DNA from: Blastomussa wellsi
Lineage: Eukaryota; Cnidaria; Anthozoa; Scleractinia; Plerogyridae
NCBI GenBank assembly: GCA_947652115.1
Contig: OX393572.1
Coordinates: 582,501 to 646,500, forward strand
DNA: 64,000 bases
Direction of reading: 5' to 3'
The notes beneath the pieces were generated by a model that ran no database searches, had not been told where the DNA came from, and saw only the letters and a list, made by a program, of their open reading frames with translations. The translations under genes and the position numbers were made by a program. Positions 32,301 through 47,847 of this stretch are shown here, piece after piece (position 1 is the stretch's first letter; every line of letters starts with the position of its first letter).

Positions 32301-35300
32301 GGACTCGCCAAATGCTGAGTCCGTGTGTCCATCACTGCTGCTGAAGTCAGAGACTAACGTTAGTTGATAGGATTAAGTGGAACGGGAGAGAAAAGAAGAG
32401 TGGAGGTTGACAGGGAGGGTGGAGGGAGTATGAGGAATATGGAGAAGGGCAGAAATGCAAGGAACTGGGATAGAATAGAAAGAAAGAGGTAGTCGACGGT
32501 GGAGGCCTGGAGGGAGTGACGCGAAGGACGGAGAAGAACAGAAAGAGAGGAGGAAGTCAAGTGGAGAGAGTAATACAGAAATTGCACGAGGGACTAAAGA
32601 GACAGTGGTAGAGAGCTAAAGACGGATGAGGGTGTAGCACTGCAGGTGAGGGAAGGAGAAGCAGGCAGGAAGGGAGGAAGGGAGGGTGGGAAGGGGAGAT
32701 AAAAGAATAGAGTGAAAGAATGAGGAATGCAGGAACGGTTGGTAGAGGGACGAGTTAATGCATGGGTTGTACCAATGACAGAAACAGAAACAGTGGATTG
32801 ATCTTTCAAGTTTTGTGCAAAAACAAAAATAGAAAAATAAACATACGCCGATGGAGATGTGCCAAGGTTGGTGTGTTCATCGATGGAACCTTTGAACTCT
32901 ACTCCTTCATCAAGACTGATGCCATCAATGCTGCTGGGAGGAGACTTGTCAATCATTTGGTGTTCGTTGAAGTCTGTTCAGAGAAAAAAAATATGTATAA
33001 TTATTTAAGGTGCTGCATGATGTAACTAAGATTCTATGCGGGGCATGACGGGTCAGCAACTCGTGACTATTACTATGCCAAAGGCGAATCTAGGGAGCGC
33101 GGAATGGACTGACCTCCCCTTCCCCAGGGACGGAGTAGGGGTGCACCAGATTGCCCCTCTCCCTCCCACCGAGGACTCGCTCCTGGACATCGCACTTCAA
33201 TATTTAATCCCGCAATAAGGCACATGATTACTCGTGATTTACAAATTAGCCTTCTTTCCAACAACCCACTTGGTTTGTAATGCCGATAAACCCAAACATG
33301 TATGTTCTCCACAGGATTAGAGCTAACGACAAGGAAATTTGTTAGGTAGGTTTTAAGGATTACAAGCATTTGATTAGCTAAGGTTAAGAAATGTTCTAGA
33401 TAAGTTAGTCATTATAAAAAAGCACAGGACCAGCTCACAAGCTATACCAATAAACCGTTAAGTTTTGATAGAAAGAAAAATACCATTCGTCAACCACAAC
33501 TGTTAGAAGAAATTACGGCCTGCAAGCACATCATTCCTAGAAGGAATTTAATGCAGGACAAACCAGATTAATCGTCACCTTCCTTTCCTTCATACCAGTT
33601 TAAGCGTTTGGTAAGTAAAGAGGCGCACGTTGCACATACATGATCGAGGTGCCGTGGAATGCAAGACGTGACAAATGATATTACGTGACTGAATGGCAAC
33701 GTGAACGTGCACAGAAGGTTAAAAGAGTGTAGAATACGAACGTGACAGATGAGACTGCGAGATAAATATTGCATGGAGTGACAATGAAAAACGTGAAGGT
33801 ACCTGTCTTGTGGACAAGATACTCATGAGCGCGTGATTCTTGAAATCCCATAATATCAATATCTTTGGGCGGCGGCTCGGCGACGTGCTTTGTCCGCTCA
33901 ACAATCCTCTTTGGAGGGCATCCACTGCTGTACAGAGTTCCTGAGGAGTGACTCAGCTCTCCTGGGGCTAGAGACTTGGCGTTGTAATTTGATATCTCCT
34001 TAAACACTTCTGTCGGTGACACGCCTGTTAGGCCTGGCATAGGTACCAAGTGGCCCTTGACATGTTGATGTGGAGGCGGCCGCACCTTGTCTGGCTGAAA
34101 CATGTCGCTGAGAAGGGCTATTTTTGAGCGGACATTGCCTTTCTCCGGAAGTGTCTCCGAATCCTCGATGGTTTTACGGCCTTCCAAATCGAACATGTCT
34201 TCAAGTTTCGCTGATTTGTTATTATTAAAATCAAGGGTAACAGGACCTCGTCTTTGCTTACCAGAATGAGCAGTTGGCCATTCATCAAACACTCCATTCG
34301 TACTGTCAAGTGGACCAGGGTTATACCCCACTGTCGTGTGTGCAACCGTGGTAGCTTTAAAAGTCCTGGGCATCATTTGCGTGGCATAAAATTTCGGCGA
34401 CAATGGTGACACTGGCGGTGACGTTTGTGACAAAGGCGCTTCATGTAAAACAATCAAAGGTGTCTCACCTACAGAGATACCATTTGACATTGGCCCCGTT
34501 ATGTGATTGCCATTCCACGAACCGTTTTGTGAGTATGCTATAGGTGTCGCAAGGCTCCGAGGTGCCGTATCTTGTCGCTGTCTCACAGTACCAATCCCAT
34601 TTTCCAAGGACAGCTCCACTCGGACACCCTTCCGGTTATACCGTTCCCCAGCATCAAAACTCGCCTTCTTCCGAACAGGAGGCCCGGGCGGAGAAACAGT
34701 TGTATTTGGCGACATTGAATTGCCGTTTGAGACACGGACATTTTGGGACTCCATGCCCTTTGTACTTGGACGCGCTTTTTGCAATGTTGTATCCAAGAGC
34801 TCCGAGCACTCCCCGAGCTCTTGCAAAAGCTTTTCGATCGATTTAACCTCACTTTTCACCCCGTCTCCACTCGACTGCTGCATTGTGTCGTTGGTGTAAT
34901 GCAGACTTGGTTTGTTTAACCTGCAATCCGCAATTTCGTTGCCTCTAAATCCATACGCATTTCTTCGATTCAAAGTCTGTGCTCGGTTTTCAAAGAAGTT
35001 TAGGTGTTCTCCGCCTCTCGATCGAGCCCCGCTATCAAGGCTCATAGACCGTACTTTCTTCTTGAATGCTTTGTCCACTTGGGCGTACAGGTGTCCATTC
35101 ACTGGACCAGCCACGTACTCTGGGGGAGGACCTAAATAAACAGAAATATAGAAATAACTTACTATTTATCAAAATGGCAGGCATCACACTAGGGCTTGAT
35201 CCACAGTACAACACGAAAGTACTGCTCAATAGCTTTCATTTGAATGGTTACACATTAGAGGTTCATCCACAGACTTAAAAACTAGAACCACCTTGCACAG

Positions 35301-38300
35301 GATAATAAATAGTTCCAAATGAAAATGCTTCTCAGTAGGTCTCTGGGATTTGTTTAAAAAGAAATACCTTGTACAGCCAAATAGACACGTTCGAGAACGG
35401 ACTTCAACCTTAGAGCCATCTTGCATCACGTAAAAGTACAAATCAAGTCCTAGCTTTCGTCATCTTTAGTTTTAAGAAAACAGTAGTCCCAAAAGGTAGA
35501 TTATGATTTAAATCAAATTAATAATTTTATGACCTCTTGTATATAAAGATCAGTCTCCAGATATCAAATGCCCGTAATTCCCTTCTGATCGTTTGCAAAT
35601 ACCTCCTCTCAAGTCTACAAACATCAAAATAGCCACATTTTACCTTGCATACAATGGTTTACCGTGTTACAATAGGCAGTTTGATGCTGCATGAAACAGC
35701 TGAACAATCAGCCTTTTGCCGACGAAATACGTGCTAAGAGGCGTAGAAAAGACGGAGAAAACAAACTCGAACAGACGTAAACTTCAAACCAGACAAGTCC
35801 TTGAAACGGAAAACAATGCAGTGATCGACATTAAAACGAACTAAAAAATGATCGAGTTAATTATCCTTAAAAGTTTGACAGCATTTAGAAGTAATCATGT
35901 CATATCTTTGACCAAAGTGGGTGCAAAAACAAACAAAATTAAGGGAAGGTGGCATATGCCACAGAATTTCTGCGAAATGATCTAGTTTTGCAAACAGTTG
36001 TTTAAGTACACTACAATCATTGAATGACTACAATACCATCCAATATACTCGCGAATATCCGACTGCAGTGTTGTGTTGGAGTGTGGTAACATAACACAAG
36101 TCCAAAATTCCGCTTCGGTTCAAGGTTAATTGGGAACATTATGGATTGATATCAGCAAGTGATTGATTGGTAATAAGAAATTCGAATGTAGAGCCAAGAT
36201 AACACAAAGGAGAAGTAAGACACACCCACAGAAACGTGCGTCTTTTTGAAACCAGCGCTTCGAAATAACATAGAACGATCTTTGTAACACATCCAAAGAT
36301 CTCCCGCGAAGAACAAGAAAATAATTTGTTTCCAAACCACAACAGGAAATTTCTTTGGTAAAATATCAGTCTATTTAATCTGGAAATCGCCTTAAACTTT
36401 CTTCACGGTCGGCAAAGGGCTCTAGTTAGCCACACCTTTGTTATTGTTTTCATACAAAAGTTTCAGTATTACATTTTACGTGGAGCGTGTAGAAAGGAAG
36501 GACGTCACTGAGAAACTTGCTAAAAGTAATTTTAACACTGACAGTGACAGAACTTACAGCAATGCAATACAATCACGCTTCACCCTATAATTCCCATAAT
36601 TTCGATGGCATCGAAAATGGCGGAGGCTGACTAGGGCCCTTTAAGCCAACAGAGAAAACACCACTACATTGCTTAGTGATTAGCTGTTTTGACACAGTTT
36701 CAAGAGAGTTGCCAGCCTACAGCTAGGACGAAAAAGTCAATTCTCTTCAATATTTTCAATACAGTTTTGTCAAAGTCGGAACGGAGAATGTAGTGGCATA
36801 TCCGGCAGGAAAATTTGCCGTAGTTGATATTTTTCTCAATTCTCGTAACCTGTCTGAAGGATAATGTATCAATAATGTGTGGAGAAGTTTGATGTTATCT
36901 AGAGCGAGCCCGAAGGCTTTTCGGAAAATAATGATTGGGATGAAATGTTACATGGCTGTTTTTTCAAGTTATGCGGGACTTACGTACATGCTCAAAATAT
37001 CGATTCTCCTTACTAACTTCAGTCATACACCTTATTCCAAAATGGCCGCTGATTTATTCACATACAAATTGACCGTTGTTGCCTCGTTCAAGATAAAATA
37101 TTCTTTTGATTTTTGAGCTTAAAAACGAGGCAACGAGGAATAAGGTGTATAAACGTTCTGAGAATAGGCCATTTTACAGTGCTGTGCTTAGTCGCCTTTG
37201 CGTGGAACTGAGGCTTCAAGAACGTGACCTTATTTATATACAAACCCTCTTGCTTTTGATATGTAAATCCTTATGTTGTTATGCTCTGTTCTTTATCATG
37301 ACAACGTCACCCCGAGCCTCGCTTTCACACAGAGACCTGGCTACATTTAACCTATCTTGGCATTAGAAGGAGAAATTACATCTGGATTACTTTGGAGGCC
37401 GAAGGGGTCAAAGCACACGGATATTCACAGCTGTATTTTTGGATTAGAAAAACATCAAAAGCAAAAACCTCCAGGTCACTAAACCAGACTTGAAAAATCG
37501 CAACGTTTTTCTAAAAATGATCAATACTGGGAAAAACTTCGTTTGATGGTAAAAACTGCAAGCATATGAGCACACGCAGTAGATCTCTCTTTATCTTCAT
37601 ATTAAACAGGGCTTGAGAAATGGCCAATGTTATCTTTCGTTATTCCAGGTATTTTAAGTCGACTACAGGGGGTATAAAGAAAAGTGCGGCTACGAAGCAC
37701 AAAACAAGCTCTACCAACCCTCCAAGTTTATTTTTTCTTTAGTGGTCATTTGGCCATTGACTGTTTGAGTTTGGTCGCCAGTGAATAATTTTAGTCGCTA
37801 AAGTAAGCACAAGCGCTCAATCCTTCTTCTCAATTTTAGTCGCCAGCTTCTGTTGCAGTTTAGTCGCCAGCTCAAAAAATTGGTCGCCATGGCGACTAAA
37901 ATGGTCTCAACTTGGATGGCTGGGGCACAATGAAAACGGAGTAACGGTCAGTGATGGCCGAAACAATTCAACAACACTATTCGTTATACAAGGCTACTAC
38001 AAGGGGTATAGACGTCCCGCCACACCCAGGAAACGCAAAACAGGCGCAACGAAAGTGGACGCCTTAGTTAAATGAGCCAAAAAAATATAGAGCAACTGTC
38101 AGTGATGACTTTAACTATGCAACAACAGAATTCGTTATTCAAGGCTACTACAATACCAACTTACGGCTACACTCAAGAAACGCAAAACAGGCTCAATAAA
38201 ACTAAAAACAATAATGGGGAAACCTTAAATTACACACATTTCTGACGATTTACATACGTGCCTTGCTTCATGCCCAGAATATCTCAAATATTAATTCCAG

Positions 38301-41300
38301 TCGGAAGGTCATTGGATTTTCAACAAAGACTTTTTCAACAAAGAAGGCTATTCCTGAGAAAATTATCGTTCCAGCATATGTTCCCAGATAGCAAAATAAA
38401 GGAGGAGTCTAGACGATGGCGTCGAAGGTCAAATCACTTTTTGTGTAATTCTTGTTTGTTGAAAAAAAAACTTCGGAAACAATAAATCATGGATTTGAGC
38501 GATGATTTTAGGCAGAGCAGCGAAATCACGTATTTGCAGTGAAGACATTATGCAAGGTATCATTGAATAAGGCTTCACTGGCTTGCTCAAACGAGAAATT
38601 CTCCTAACAGACTGTCACACATTTCTTTTAATTTAGTGGTATATCAAGACAATATTCCCAAGCTGATGATAAGCGTTACTCTCGTCACGTGACAACTTGC
38701 TACTATATTGATATTGTAAGGAGAAGTTATAACGTGATCATGGACTGAGGTTATTCGCTTATCGACTGTAAACAACGCGCGTTTAAAAGTATTAAGGAAA
38801 TGAATAGATAAAGAGTAGATTTCAGTGCTTTGGCTTTTCCTTCCTACCATATGTTTAAAAATACTTTGTTCAAATAGTTTGGTTGAAATGTCTTTAGCTC
38901 CCAGACACGACACTGACCTTTTTTTCCAAAATGCCATTAATAAGATACATTCTTGTGGAATTAACTTGTATATTGATGTGCAACTAGTCGAATGGGTTCT
39001 AAGGTTTTAGTTCGTAAATAGAATTCGCATGGTAATTCCGTGAAAGCTGATGATGCGACAAATTTTGTGGTGTTGTTCATAATTGCATTAAGTGCTTGTT
39101 GTGACCGTTATGATCCATAAAAACATTCTTGTGGTAACAATTATTATGTCGTACAACGTTTTTATAATGTTTTTGTTTGTGTACAAAACCAAAAGTGTGC
39201 CGGACCATTCAAATGAAAGCAAGTGAGCAGTACTTTCACGTGGTACTGTTTATTATACAATATAAGTTAGTTCTAACTTTTTTTTCTGTGGACAAGAGAG
39301 GGAATGGAAGTTCTTCATATAATGAACACATTCTTGCGGTGTTCGACCAAAGTATGAGCTAAAGCTATTAGCCGCGTATTTGTGATTCCTCTGAAATATT
39401 CCCACATGAATAGCCCCCTTAACAACACATGCGCCTCGTAAAAATTAAAGGTAAAAGAACAATTCAGACTCACGCTTTAGACTGTCACTTCTTCCCTTTG
39501 CTGCGCTCTCTTGGCTCGTGTAATCTGCCTTCTTGTAATCTGAAGTGAAGAGGATTGCGAGATTTCAGTATAAGTGAATGATACACGCTTATGGCAAACG
39601 TCACAATTAGAAATAAAGGTGCAGTATGATACACGACAAAACAGTCTTTCTACACGGAAATTCTGCACATCACACCGGCAAAGCTTCAAGCCAAATATTA
39701 AATATATTTGCGCCCTGTCAGGTTAATCCGCCATACCATAGTTTGTTTCTTGTGGAACATTTTGTGAGATACCATTATTCTCCAACTCTTTGGTGAAAGA
39801 AAAACTCTAGTAAAATTTATCCTAAAGCAAAGTCGACATGAAGCAAAAACGATAGCAATCTTTTACAAAGCATCGCTACTCGAGATCGCTGCGGTCGAGC
39901 TGCTTTACTTTAGTGAAGATGAAAATAAATACACAACATTCCACTATTTGGTTATCTGGCGCGCGCTTCGTATTGACTGTAGAGTGAAATAAACCAAGTT
40001 AGCAACACAGAAATCAACTTACAGGGTTGCGGATAATTACGGACACCGCTTCGTTCGAAATGAACGGGGGCAACGACGGCCATACAGGAACATTAATAAA
40101 CTCACCACCGAGAACAAGAAGATGTTGTGTTGTGTACGAATGGAATACCTTCTTGGCCGCAACGTAACCCGATCTTGGAAATCATTCGGAGAATTTGTGA
40201 TTCGCGATTGTTTCAAACGGATCACGACGAAAAACGCACAGCGCGTCGTCCAATTAACAAGTGCTCGTAATGAACCAAAATGTTTTCATAAAAAGAAGTC
40301 AAATTGCACGCACCCAAAGTTTCCTCTTTGAATTTCCGATCCAGTTGAGAAATCTACACCTGATTCAATTTTTACGCCTTTCGCCCCGTGTCAGCTCAAG
40401 TCAAGAGTAACTTTATTCCGGTATGGGATGGTCAGGTCAGTATTTCACGACTTTCCCACGCCAAAATCATTACCGTTCTTATACTAATAAACCTAACACC
40501 ACCGACATTATGAAATAATCTAATATACATCCGAGACGTCCACCAAAGAGCGTATATTGATGATTCTAAGAGCAATAACTTTGACAGACATAAACCGTTG
40601 CCGGGTAAGTTAGGGAAGCAATCGACAGACGTATTCAATCGATTGAGGTACCAGAAATGCGCAAATCAACCACAGAATCATCCATTCAATTTGTGATCGC
40701 TTTAGAGAATGCCTTTTTCCACATAGCATAACACGATCGCGCTGTATCCATTGCCAAACACAAACAGACAAAAAAATGTTCCAAGCATTTACGCGACCTG
40801 TGATGGCGAGCAGCAAATCCAAACTAAGCGGTCGTATTTTCGTGGAAGCCAGCGTTCTAGTATCGGCAAATCATCGGCTTCGTGCTGTCGAAGGCACTAA
40901 GCTTCACCTCTAAAAGCAGTTCAGCTTCACCTGAATGGCATGCTGTTGTTAGCAGACAATATTTCCGTGTTTGTAAAATCTGCGCGCGAAGATCGAGGGC
41001 ATCGACAATCAACCGATTGATTATTTTTGAAATTCAACGCCAGAGCGCATCTGTCCGCTCCCATAAAATAAAAGACAAGCAAAATGAACGCGGGGGCGAT
41101 TTTGATTTTATCTGGAAAGGTCACGCGAATTCAGCAATCAAGCGAAGCGTGGAAACGAGGTATGGTGCAAGGTGAAATGCAATCAAGAATCTGCGAAGGC
41201 AATTGTCAGTGGATTGCACGCGTTATATAATCGAAATTGCATGTAAATGACGGCATGAAACATCTGCCTTTATCGATCGTTTTTGACAGACACGCGAAGA

Positions 41301-44300
41301 AACTGATGGATTCAGTCAAAAACTCAACGAAATGCTAGCTACAATAATCTAAGATATGCTGATGAAAAACAATGATTTTAGAGATAAGTAGCTTAAATGG
41401 TCCATCACATGCGTACAGAGGCCGTTATCGCGAGAAAAGAGATCTGTAGCTACGCTCGGTGAATTCCTCTCGAGAATCACACCGAGAATTTTAAATATAA
41501 AGCCGTACTACATAGAGCAATGATACCCGAAACAAAATTCCGAAAAACTGACGAAGATGCCTCGGTGAACGATAACAGAATAATGAGCCACTGAAACTTG
41601 ATGAAAACCAGCGGAATAGAAGTCGGGGGATTTAAAAGGAAACAAAAGCACTCGATTTCACAAAATTAACTCCACACCACAAGACATTTAATCCAACAGG
41701 CGTATGCATCGATTACAAACATTTCCTGTAGCTAATGATGACAAATTCTGCAAATATTTTCCAGATACTGTTTGGTTTTGCAAGAGTCAAACAAACAGAC
41801 AAACAAGCGTCGACGAAAGACCACAAATTAAGGAAATTTCTAGCGAGGGTTTTCTTGTAGCACTGGGGGCAGAATTTGACAATTGTGAGCCACAAATCAA
41901 GTGAAGAGTGGGTTGGTACGTGAGAACGAAATGGCATCGGATTGCAAACAAGAGAAAGTTACGATATATATGTTGGCCACCTCAGAACCCTCTCAAAACG
42001 GTCTGGTCTGCAAAAAAGCAGCTTTAAGGCTTTAAAACTTATCAGAAGCTATTTTGATGGCATTGATGTTGAATGTGCCCGACAAACAAGAGCTTGAACC
42101 TGAGAAGTAAGTATATCCAAAGGCTGGAAGCCAAATCCGAAGAACCCACATCCTTTTTTATTTCACAATGTAGACGAGTTAAGATAAAAGGGCCTTTTTT
42201 TCCTCAATCCTTGAAAATTCTTTTACACCTCAAAGGACATCCTGTTACGTAACTAGCTGTCTCGTTGAAGCGCAAAAGAAGACATCGTTGAAAACGCCAA
42301 TAGAATTTGTTTACACAGCCTGATTGTCGATGATTTAAAACTAAGAACGTTAGTGGAGACGTTAGCGTTAACTTGTCTGCGACTCAGGAGACGAGAAGGC
42401 TGGACAACACAAAAAGGGTAAAAGAGTTGTTGTTTTTTGACTCATGCTCGGAAATCTGTGTAGTCTGCGTGCAGCCGTCTCGAAAAGACGGAACACGACA
42501 CGAGACTGATTTTGTCTGGTTGTAAACCAACGACTGGTTGCCTTCTCTAGATAGCATTTGGGAAAACTCGTTTCCTTCCAACCACAATGCTGCAGTTAAC
42601 ATCAAGAACAGCCTGTAAAGGACAAAACAGAACGGGAGAAGAGGGATAAATCTGGAGAAGGGGAAAACATTCTTTCACGGCTGACCCTCGCGCCAGTGTT
42701 ATCAGCCCGGTGAAACAAAGGATTGCAGTATTGAAACGAACTTGAAGTCACGCAAGCTTCACGCAAGAAAACGACATAATTACTGAAAGCGTGTAGGCAC
42801 AAGCTCTTATAACAATAATGACATGCAGTAAATCTCTCTCGCCCGTAGGTGATCTACAGAGAGATCCTGAAATTATGAATTCATACTCACTTGTTGGTCA
42901 AACAAACGTAAACCTCCGTCGACTCACAGAAAAATCTGAGAAGTCAAAGTTGACGATAGCGCAAAACAGTTGACAAGAGCAAGTTTCAGCGAAAGGGAAT
43001 ACTAAGAGAAGACGGAAGGTGGTCAAAAGACAGTCAGCGTATTTTCGTCAGCTCTCCGATTATCGTTTAGTTCCGGCTTACAGGGTCTTGTGAGAACGAG
43101 CGGAAAAGGCGAAGCTACTCAGAAGAGTTTGGAACACGCCCTAATCCATTGTCAATACGGTTACTTGTTTTTTTAACTGTAACCAAAATCTGACAAATTA
43201 GTGTGCGCTTTCGACTATAATAGCATCAATCCAAAGTATAACTTAGTCCGCTTTTTGATCGAAAGCCGTTTAACACTAACTAAAGATTAAAGTTGATTGA
43301 GGCTTTAGTTTCTCTTCTGTTAAAACTGTTTTTATGTCGTATGTTGTGTGGAGTTTGAGATTACTGGAAGACAGAAAATAAAAATTTATTTTCTGTCGTC
43401 AAGTAAAAATTTTCTGTCGTCCAGTAAAGTAAAAAAACTGAAAGCCTCACTAAAAAGTTTAAAGCTGAAATCAAAATTATCGCTCATGCTGGATAAGCTC
43501 GAAACTTGAACTTTCCTTATTGCTACCAAGGACGCAGCCGCTGTAAAAGTTATCGTCTGTTTCAACAGCATTTTTTAGTTTTATCATTATTTGACTTTCA
43601 ATTGAAAATATCTTTCTGTGACAGACCTCAAGTTGTCTATCTTACTGATCTCTATATTTCAACATAGCCCGGAGCAAACTGAACCTTAGTCACTGCGAAG
43701 GCCAAACCCTGTGCATAACATTTTGGGAATAGCCTTGAGCTTGCGTCACAGATTCTTTCTGGAACTGCCTTAATCTTGCTTGTAATCATAGACATCAACG
43801 GCGCACGAGCAACATGTCACGTTATTGACTCTTATAGCAACGGAAAACTGAGTATAGCATATTATACCAGTAAATACCAGACCGAAAAAACTCTACTCTA
43901 GTGAAAAATATTTGTCTACAGATGTATACAACACTATTAATTTTAAAAGACAAAATTTAGGCGCCGCCAAAAAATCTGAGCGATCTATACAATTCCACTC
44001 CTCAAGGTTTGGCATTAGCAAAAAAAATTCAAAGAAGTAGAATGTTGTAGACGTTAGCACTCCTTTTAGGCAAGGCTACGGATAAGAAATTTCGAATTAC
44101 TGGCGTATCTTAAACCTCAATCATTTTCTTCTTTTTTGAAAATGGGCAAAAGCACTTTTAATCTAAAACAGCAGCGAACACTAGAGAATAAAAAATATAT
44201 CTTTTAATGATTATTGGCTTAGCTTCTTAAAGGGGTATAGTCATGGTGATTTTTGAGTTTTCAGGTAAATTCTGTGCTAAAGTCAATACATAATACCTTT

Positions 44301-47300
44301 ACTTGTGCAAAAAATGCTCCAGCAGAATTGTTAAAAAGATATCAAATGAAAAGTTAACAGGGAGAGCAAACCATAATAGTTGGTTTCCCATTTTTTTTCA
44401 GAAGGTGGCTTGAGAATTTGAACAATTTCCAATCCTCTTCCATCCCTCGCCTTCGATAACAACAGACGTCAGTAGACGGTTTCAATGCAGTAATAAAGTC
44501 TTCGGTAACATAATTAAACCATTAGTTTTGGTTTTCCTTTAAGCGAAGACAAGTTTTAGGTTTTTTAAGTTTTGCTAAAATGGCGTTACAATGCCCCTTA
44601 AGTACTAAGCTGTGCTAGTTTTCAGGCATACCACTGAACAAAGGAAACGACATAGTTAAAAATCCCAACTTGCAGGAGACAGACCAGCTGGTTATTTACA
44701 AAGCGTGATCGAGGATTTGAATTCGGGACTACCCGAGAAACAAATCCCGCTACTCGTAGGGTGGAGACCTGGAACCCGGAACGTCCGGATTACAACACAA
44801 GCGCCCTGAACCACTCTGACTAAAGGGGGTAAGTTCCAAAAGAAACTGTGGTGCTGCGTCGGTGGGAAGTATAACAAGATAATTTGGTTTTATTAACTGG
44901 GTTGATAATGTGAACTGGCCACGGAAAAGAGATTCCAGAGATGACGTTTCGAGCGTTAGCCCTTCATCGGAGCGAACAAAGGTTTGCAAAGCTTCGCAAA
45001 CAGACAATTTAAAAACAAGATTACTTCTTAGTGAACAGAAAAACAATGAACTAAACTACGACTGTGAGGTAAACTGGGGTACGGTTAAAAATCAAAAGTG
45101 AACGGAAAGCAGCAATATCAAAATTTGTATTTTTCGCAGATGGAAAAATGGATCGTTTTGCCAGAAAAAAGTGAAAAATTCCTGCGTTACATCGCCCGCC
45201 ACTACTCAACAACAGGCAATCTTTACTACGTGTCGCAGACGACTATCGCACAGGTCAATGGGGGGGATGGGGGGTAGGGGAGGGTTCTCAATATAAAGTC
45301 ATACACTGAATTTGTAAGCCAATTCAGGGCTAACTAAATTATAAGAAATTAAACGCATAAAATGAAATAAATAACTGCATTTAGCAAGGAAACCATATCA
45401 GTTCTAGCTGGTTTCCATGCGGGTCGTCCGTCGAGGTCAAATTAAAAAATAGACCTTAATCGACAAATTTTCGGCAGTTAAAAGTAACTCACAAGTTTCA
45501 CAGACTTCAAAGTTAGATCAGCCTTGTACAGTATAATGGACAGTACAGACATAATTTAAGAGTGTCACAAGAATAACACAAATAAAAGCCAGAACAAGCT
45601 AGTGAAAAAAGAAAGAAAATCAAAATCAAGCATACATTATTCATTCAAATCACCATTATCCTTGTACTGTAAATAAACAGTGTCAAAAGAATCGTGAACG
45701 CCGTCACGAACACACACAATAAATTTAAGCAATACTCAAGACAAAACACCAAGGCGTACATCACAGTTAAAAGTGCCCCAAAAATGCACAATGAGCGAGT
45801 TCCAGTCGAGCAGTCACGCGCTACTAAAGTATTTGTCTTGAAGTAAAATGAAACTCGACGGGAAGTCTGGCCGGCATGCAGAGCGCAAAACGTCCTACAA
45901 CACAGCAAGATTCCAAGAAGAATCCAACATTTGCTTGTTACTAATGATTCTTTTGGGTCATGAGCGAGCGACAATTAAGTACTTAGAACTGATTGAGGTT
46001 ATCAATAACATCAGTTTTTACTTCGGTTATTGCGTGCGTGATTGCTAAGATTTTTCGACCATTCAAATTTCGATGTTATTAATCGATTTGCTTAGTGCTG
46101 ATTTCACAAGAAACAAGAAGATCTCTCCATGATTTAATTTCTCAAAGATGGATTCCAAACAAGTATACCTTTGTTTACAATTCCAGGCTGTTTTAACGAA
46201 GTGAGCAACTGAACCGCAAATGTCAAATCCATATGTAACCGCAATGCAGTCCGCCGGCCACAATGTATGTTTCACAGAAGGCTGTATTACAAATCGCATA
46301 TCAGAAGATTGGAAGATATTTATGAAAAATGTTACCTTACCAGAAGAGCGAATTCTTTAGTTCAGGAGACGACCTTTGTCGTGGAAATTCCGGACTGTCT
46401 GTTTGTTGTAAGCTTCAACTGCGTAAATGAACTTATCAAGCCCTGGTTGACTTCGTGAACAGAGCAACAGTTCTCAACTGGCGATATTTAACTAGAATTA
46501 ATAATATTTAACCCGCAGGATATGTAATAAACCAGCCGAGAACGTGTATACTGTGGAATAACGCATGAAAAGAATGCAAAAGAGCGTTCAGCTAATTAAA
46601 TAACAATGCACAAGTATGTGATAACTGCAGATATCGTCCCTGGAGGGTCATTAACATAAATAATCAAAAATTCCGTCGACCTTCCTTTAGCGGTAAACAA
46701 ATGTCGTCCTGACTGCAGGGGAAATATCTAAAATTAACACCTGCCTGGTGCTAGCAGTAAATAACTCAGCAAGATACCAGTATTATTTTTGTACACAGCG
46801 AAGCTTTTCATGTACAACGCAGTCCAGTATCTCACGTTTATGCATAAAATAAGCTACGATAGCCACTTCACCCGAATTGATTGGAGTATTATTAACAACT
46901 AAATGACGAAGTGATAGGTCACGAATCGCTTATCGGAGATTTTAACACCTAAAGAGCAGGCTAAAGATGCAAACATGTATTGTACAGGCTCTATCTTTGA
47001 CACATTTTCTTCTTCACGTTTTCTAAAGCTTGAACTCAGTTATGAATTATGAATGCAGAACGAAATGATAACGGCAAGGCATTGACCCATTGGCCACAGG
47101 AAACTCATCCATCAATTTCCAATTACACCTCTCCAAACCTTGTACCTAACGTAACCCTTCAAAATGCAAATTCTCCTTACAAACCTTCTTGCGTTTCTTA
47201 TAACAAGGGTTGAGAGATTTTATTCACTCTTTTAGATCAACGACTTAGTTCCTGTGATTGCGAGCTGGCTGGATGGTTTTCAAGACAATAAATATTGATT

Positions 47301-47812
47301 ATTAATGGAAATCGGCCTTGTAAATAGGAAAATAATTTCGTTATCTCCCGACAATTGTAAAATACGGTAGTTATCTACACAAGTCAAGGGTTATTGTGAT
47401 GTCATTGCATGACACCTATCATGCACAAATCAGTTATGTATTATCCTAACGTTTCTGAAGTCAGATGTTGACAAAATCTATGGGTTTAAATCAAAAAGAA
47501 ATACTAAGAAGTATATCTCAAAGCTTTTGTTTAAGTAGATGGCCGCTTATGTTTTATTTTGTTATCCGTAAAAGTGTTTCCTTTTGGAAAAGGTGCTTTT
47601 AATTTACAATTGAATAGGTACACAAAACGGACTTCCAATCAATAAAGGTTCAACTACAACATAACAACATCTTTTGTGTAATAAATGCTCATTTCAGCAA
47701 GAATCCCAAGAAGAACGACACTGTCGCACAAGATACAAGCAAGAGAACAGAAAGTTTTAAATCAAGAAATGAACAGCAGGGATATATTATAGCTCTAAAC
47801 GATTCTTTCAAG

Positions 47813-47847
<35 letters not shown>

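Noticed and set aside
33036..33218. Possible extra tensin exon between 33803 and 32973
   Set aside because: The flanking exons already join in phase, and the stretch has no splice sites that keep the frame.
42384..42605. Minus-strand frame beginning [13 protein letters not shown], possible alternative tensin first exon
   Set aside because: No donor could be linked in phase to the large exon at 35131 and there is no family similarity; too weak to call.
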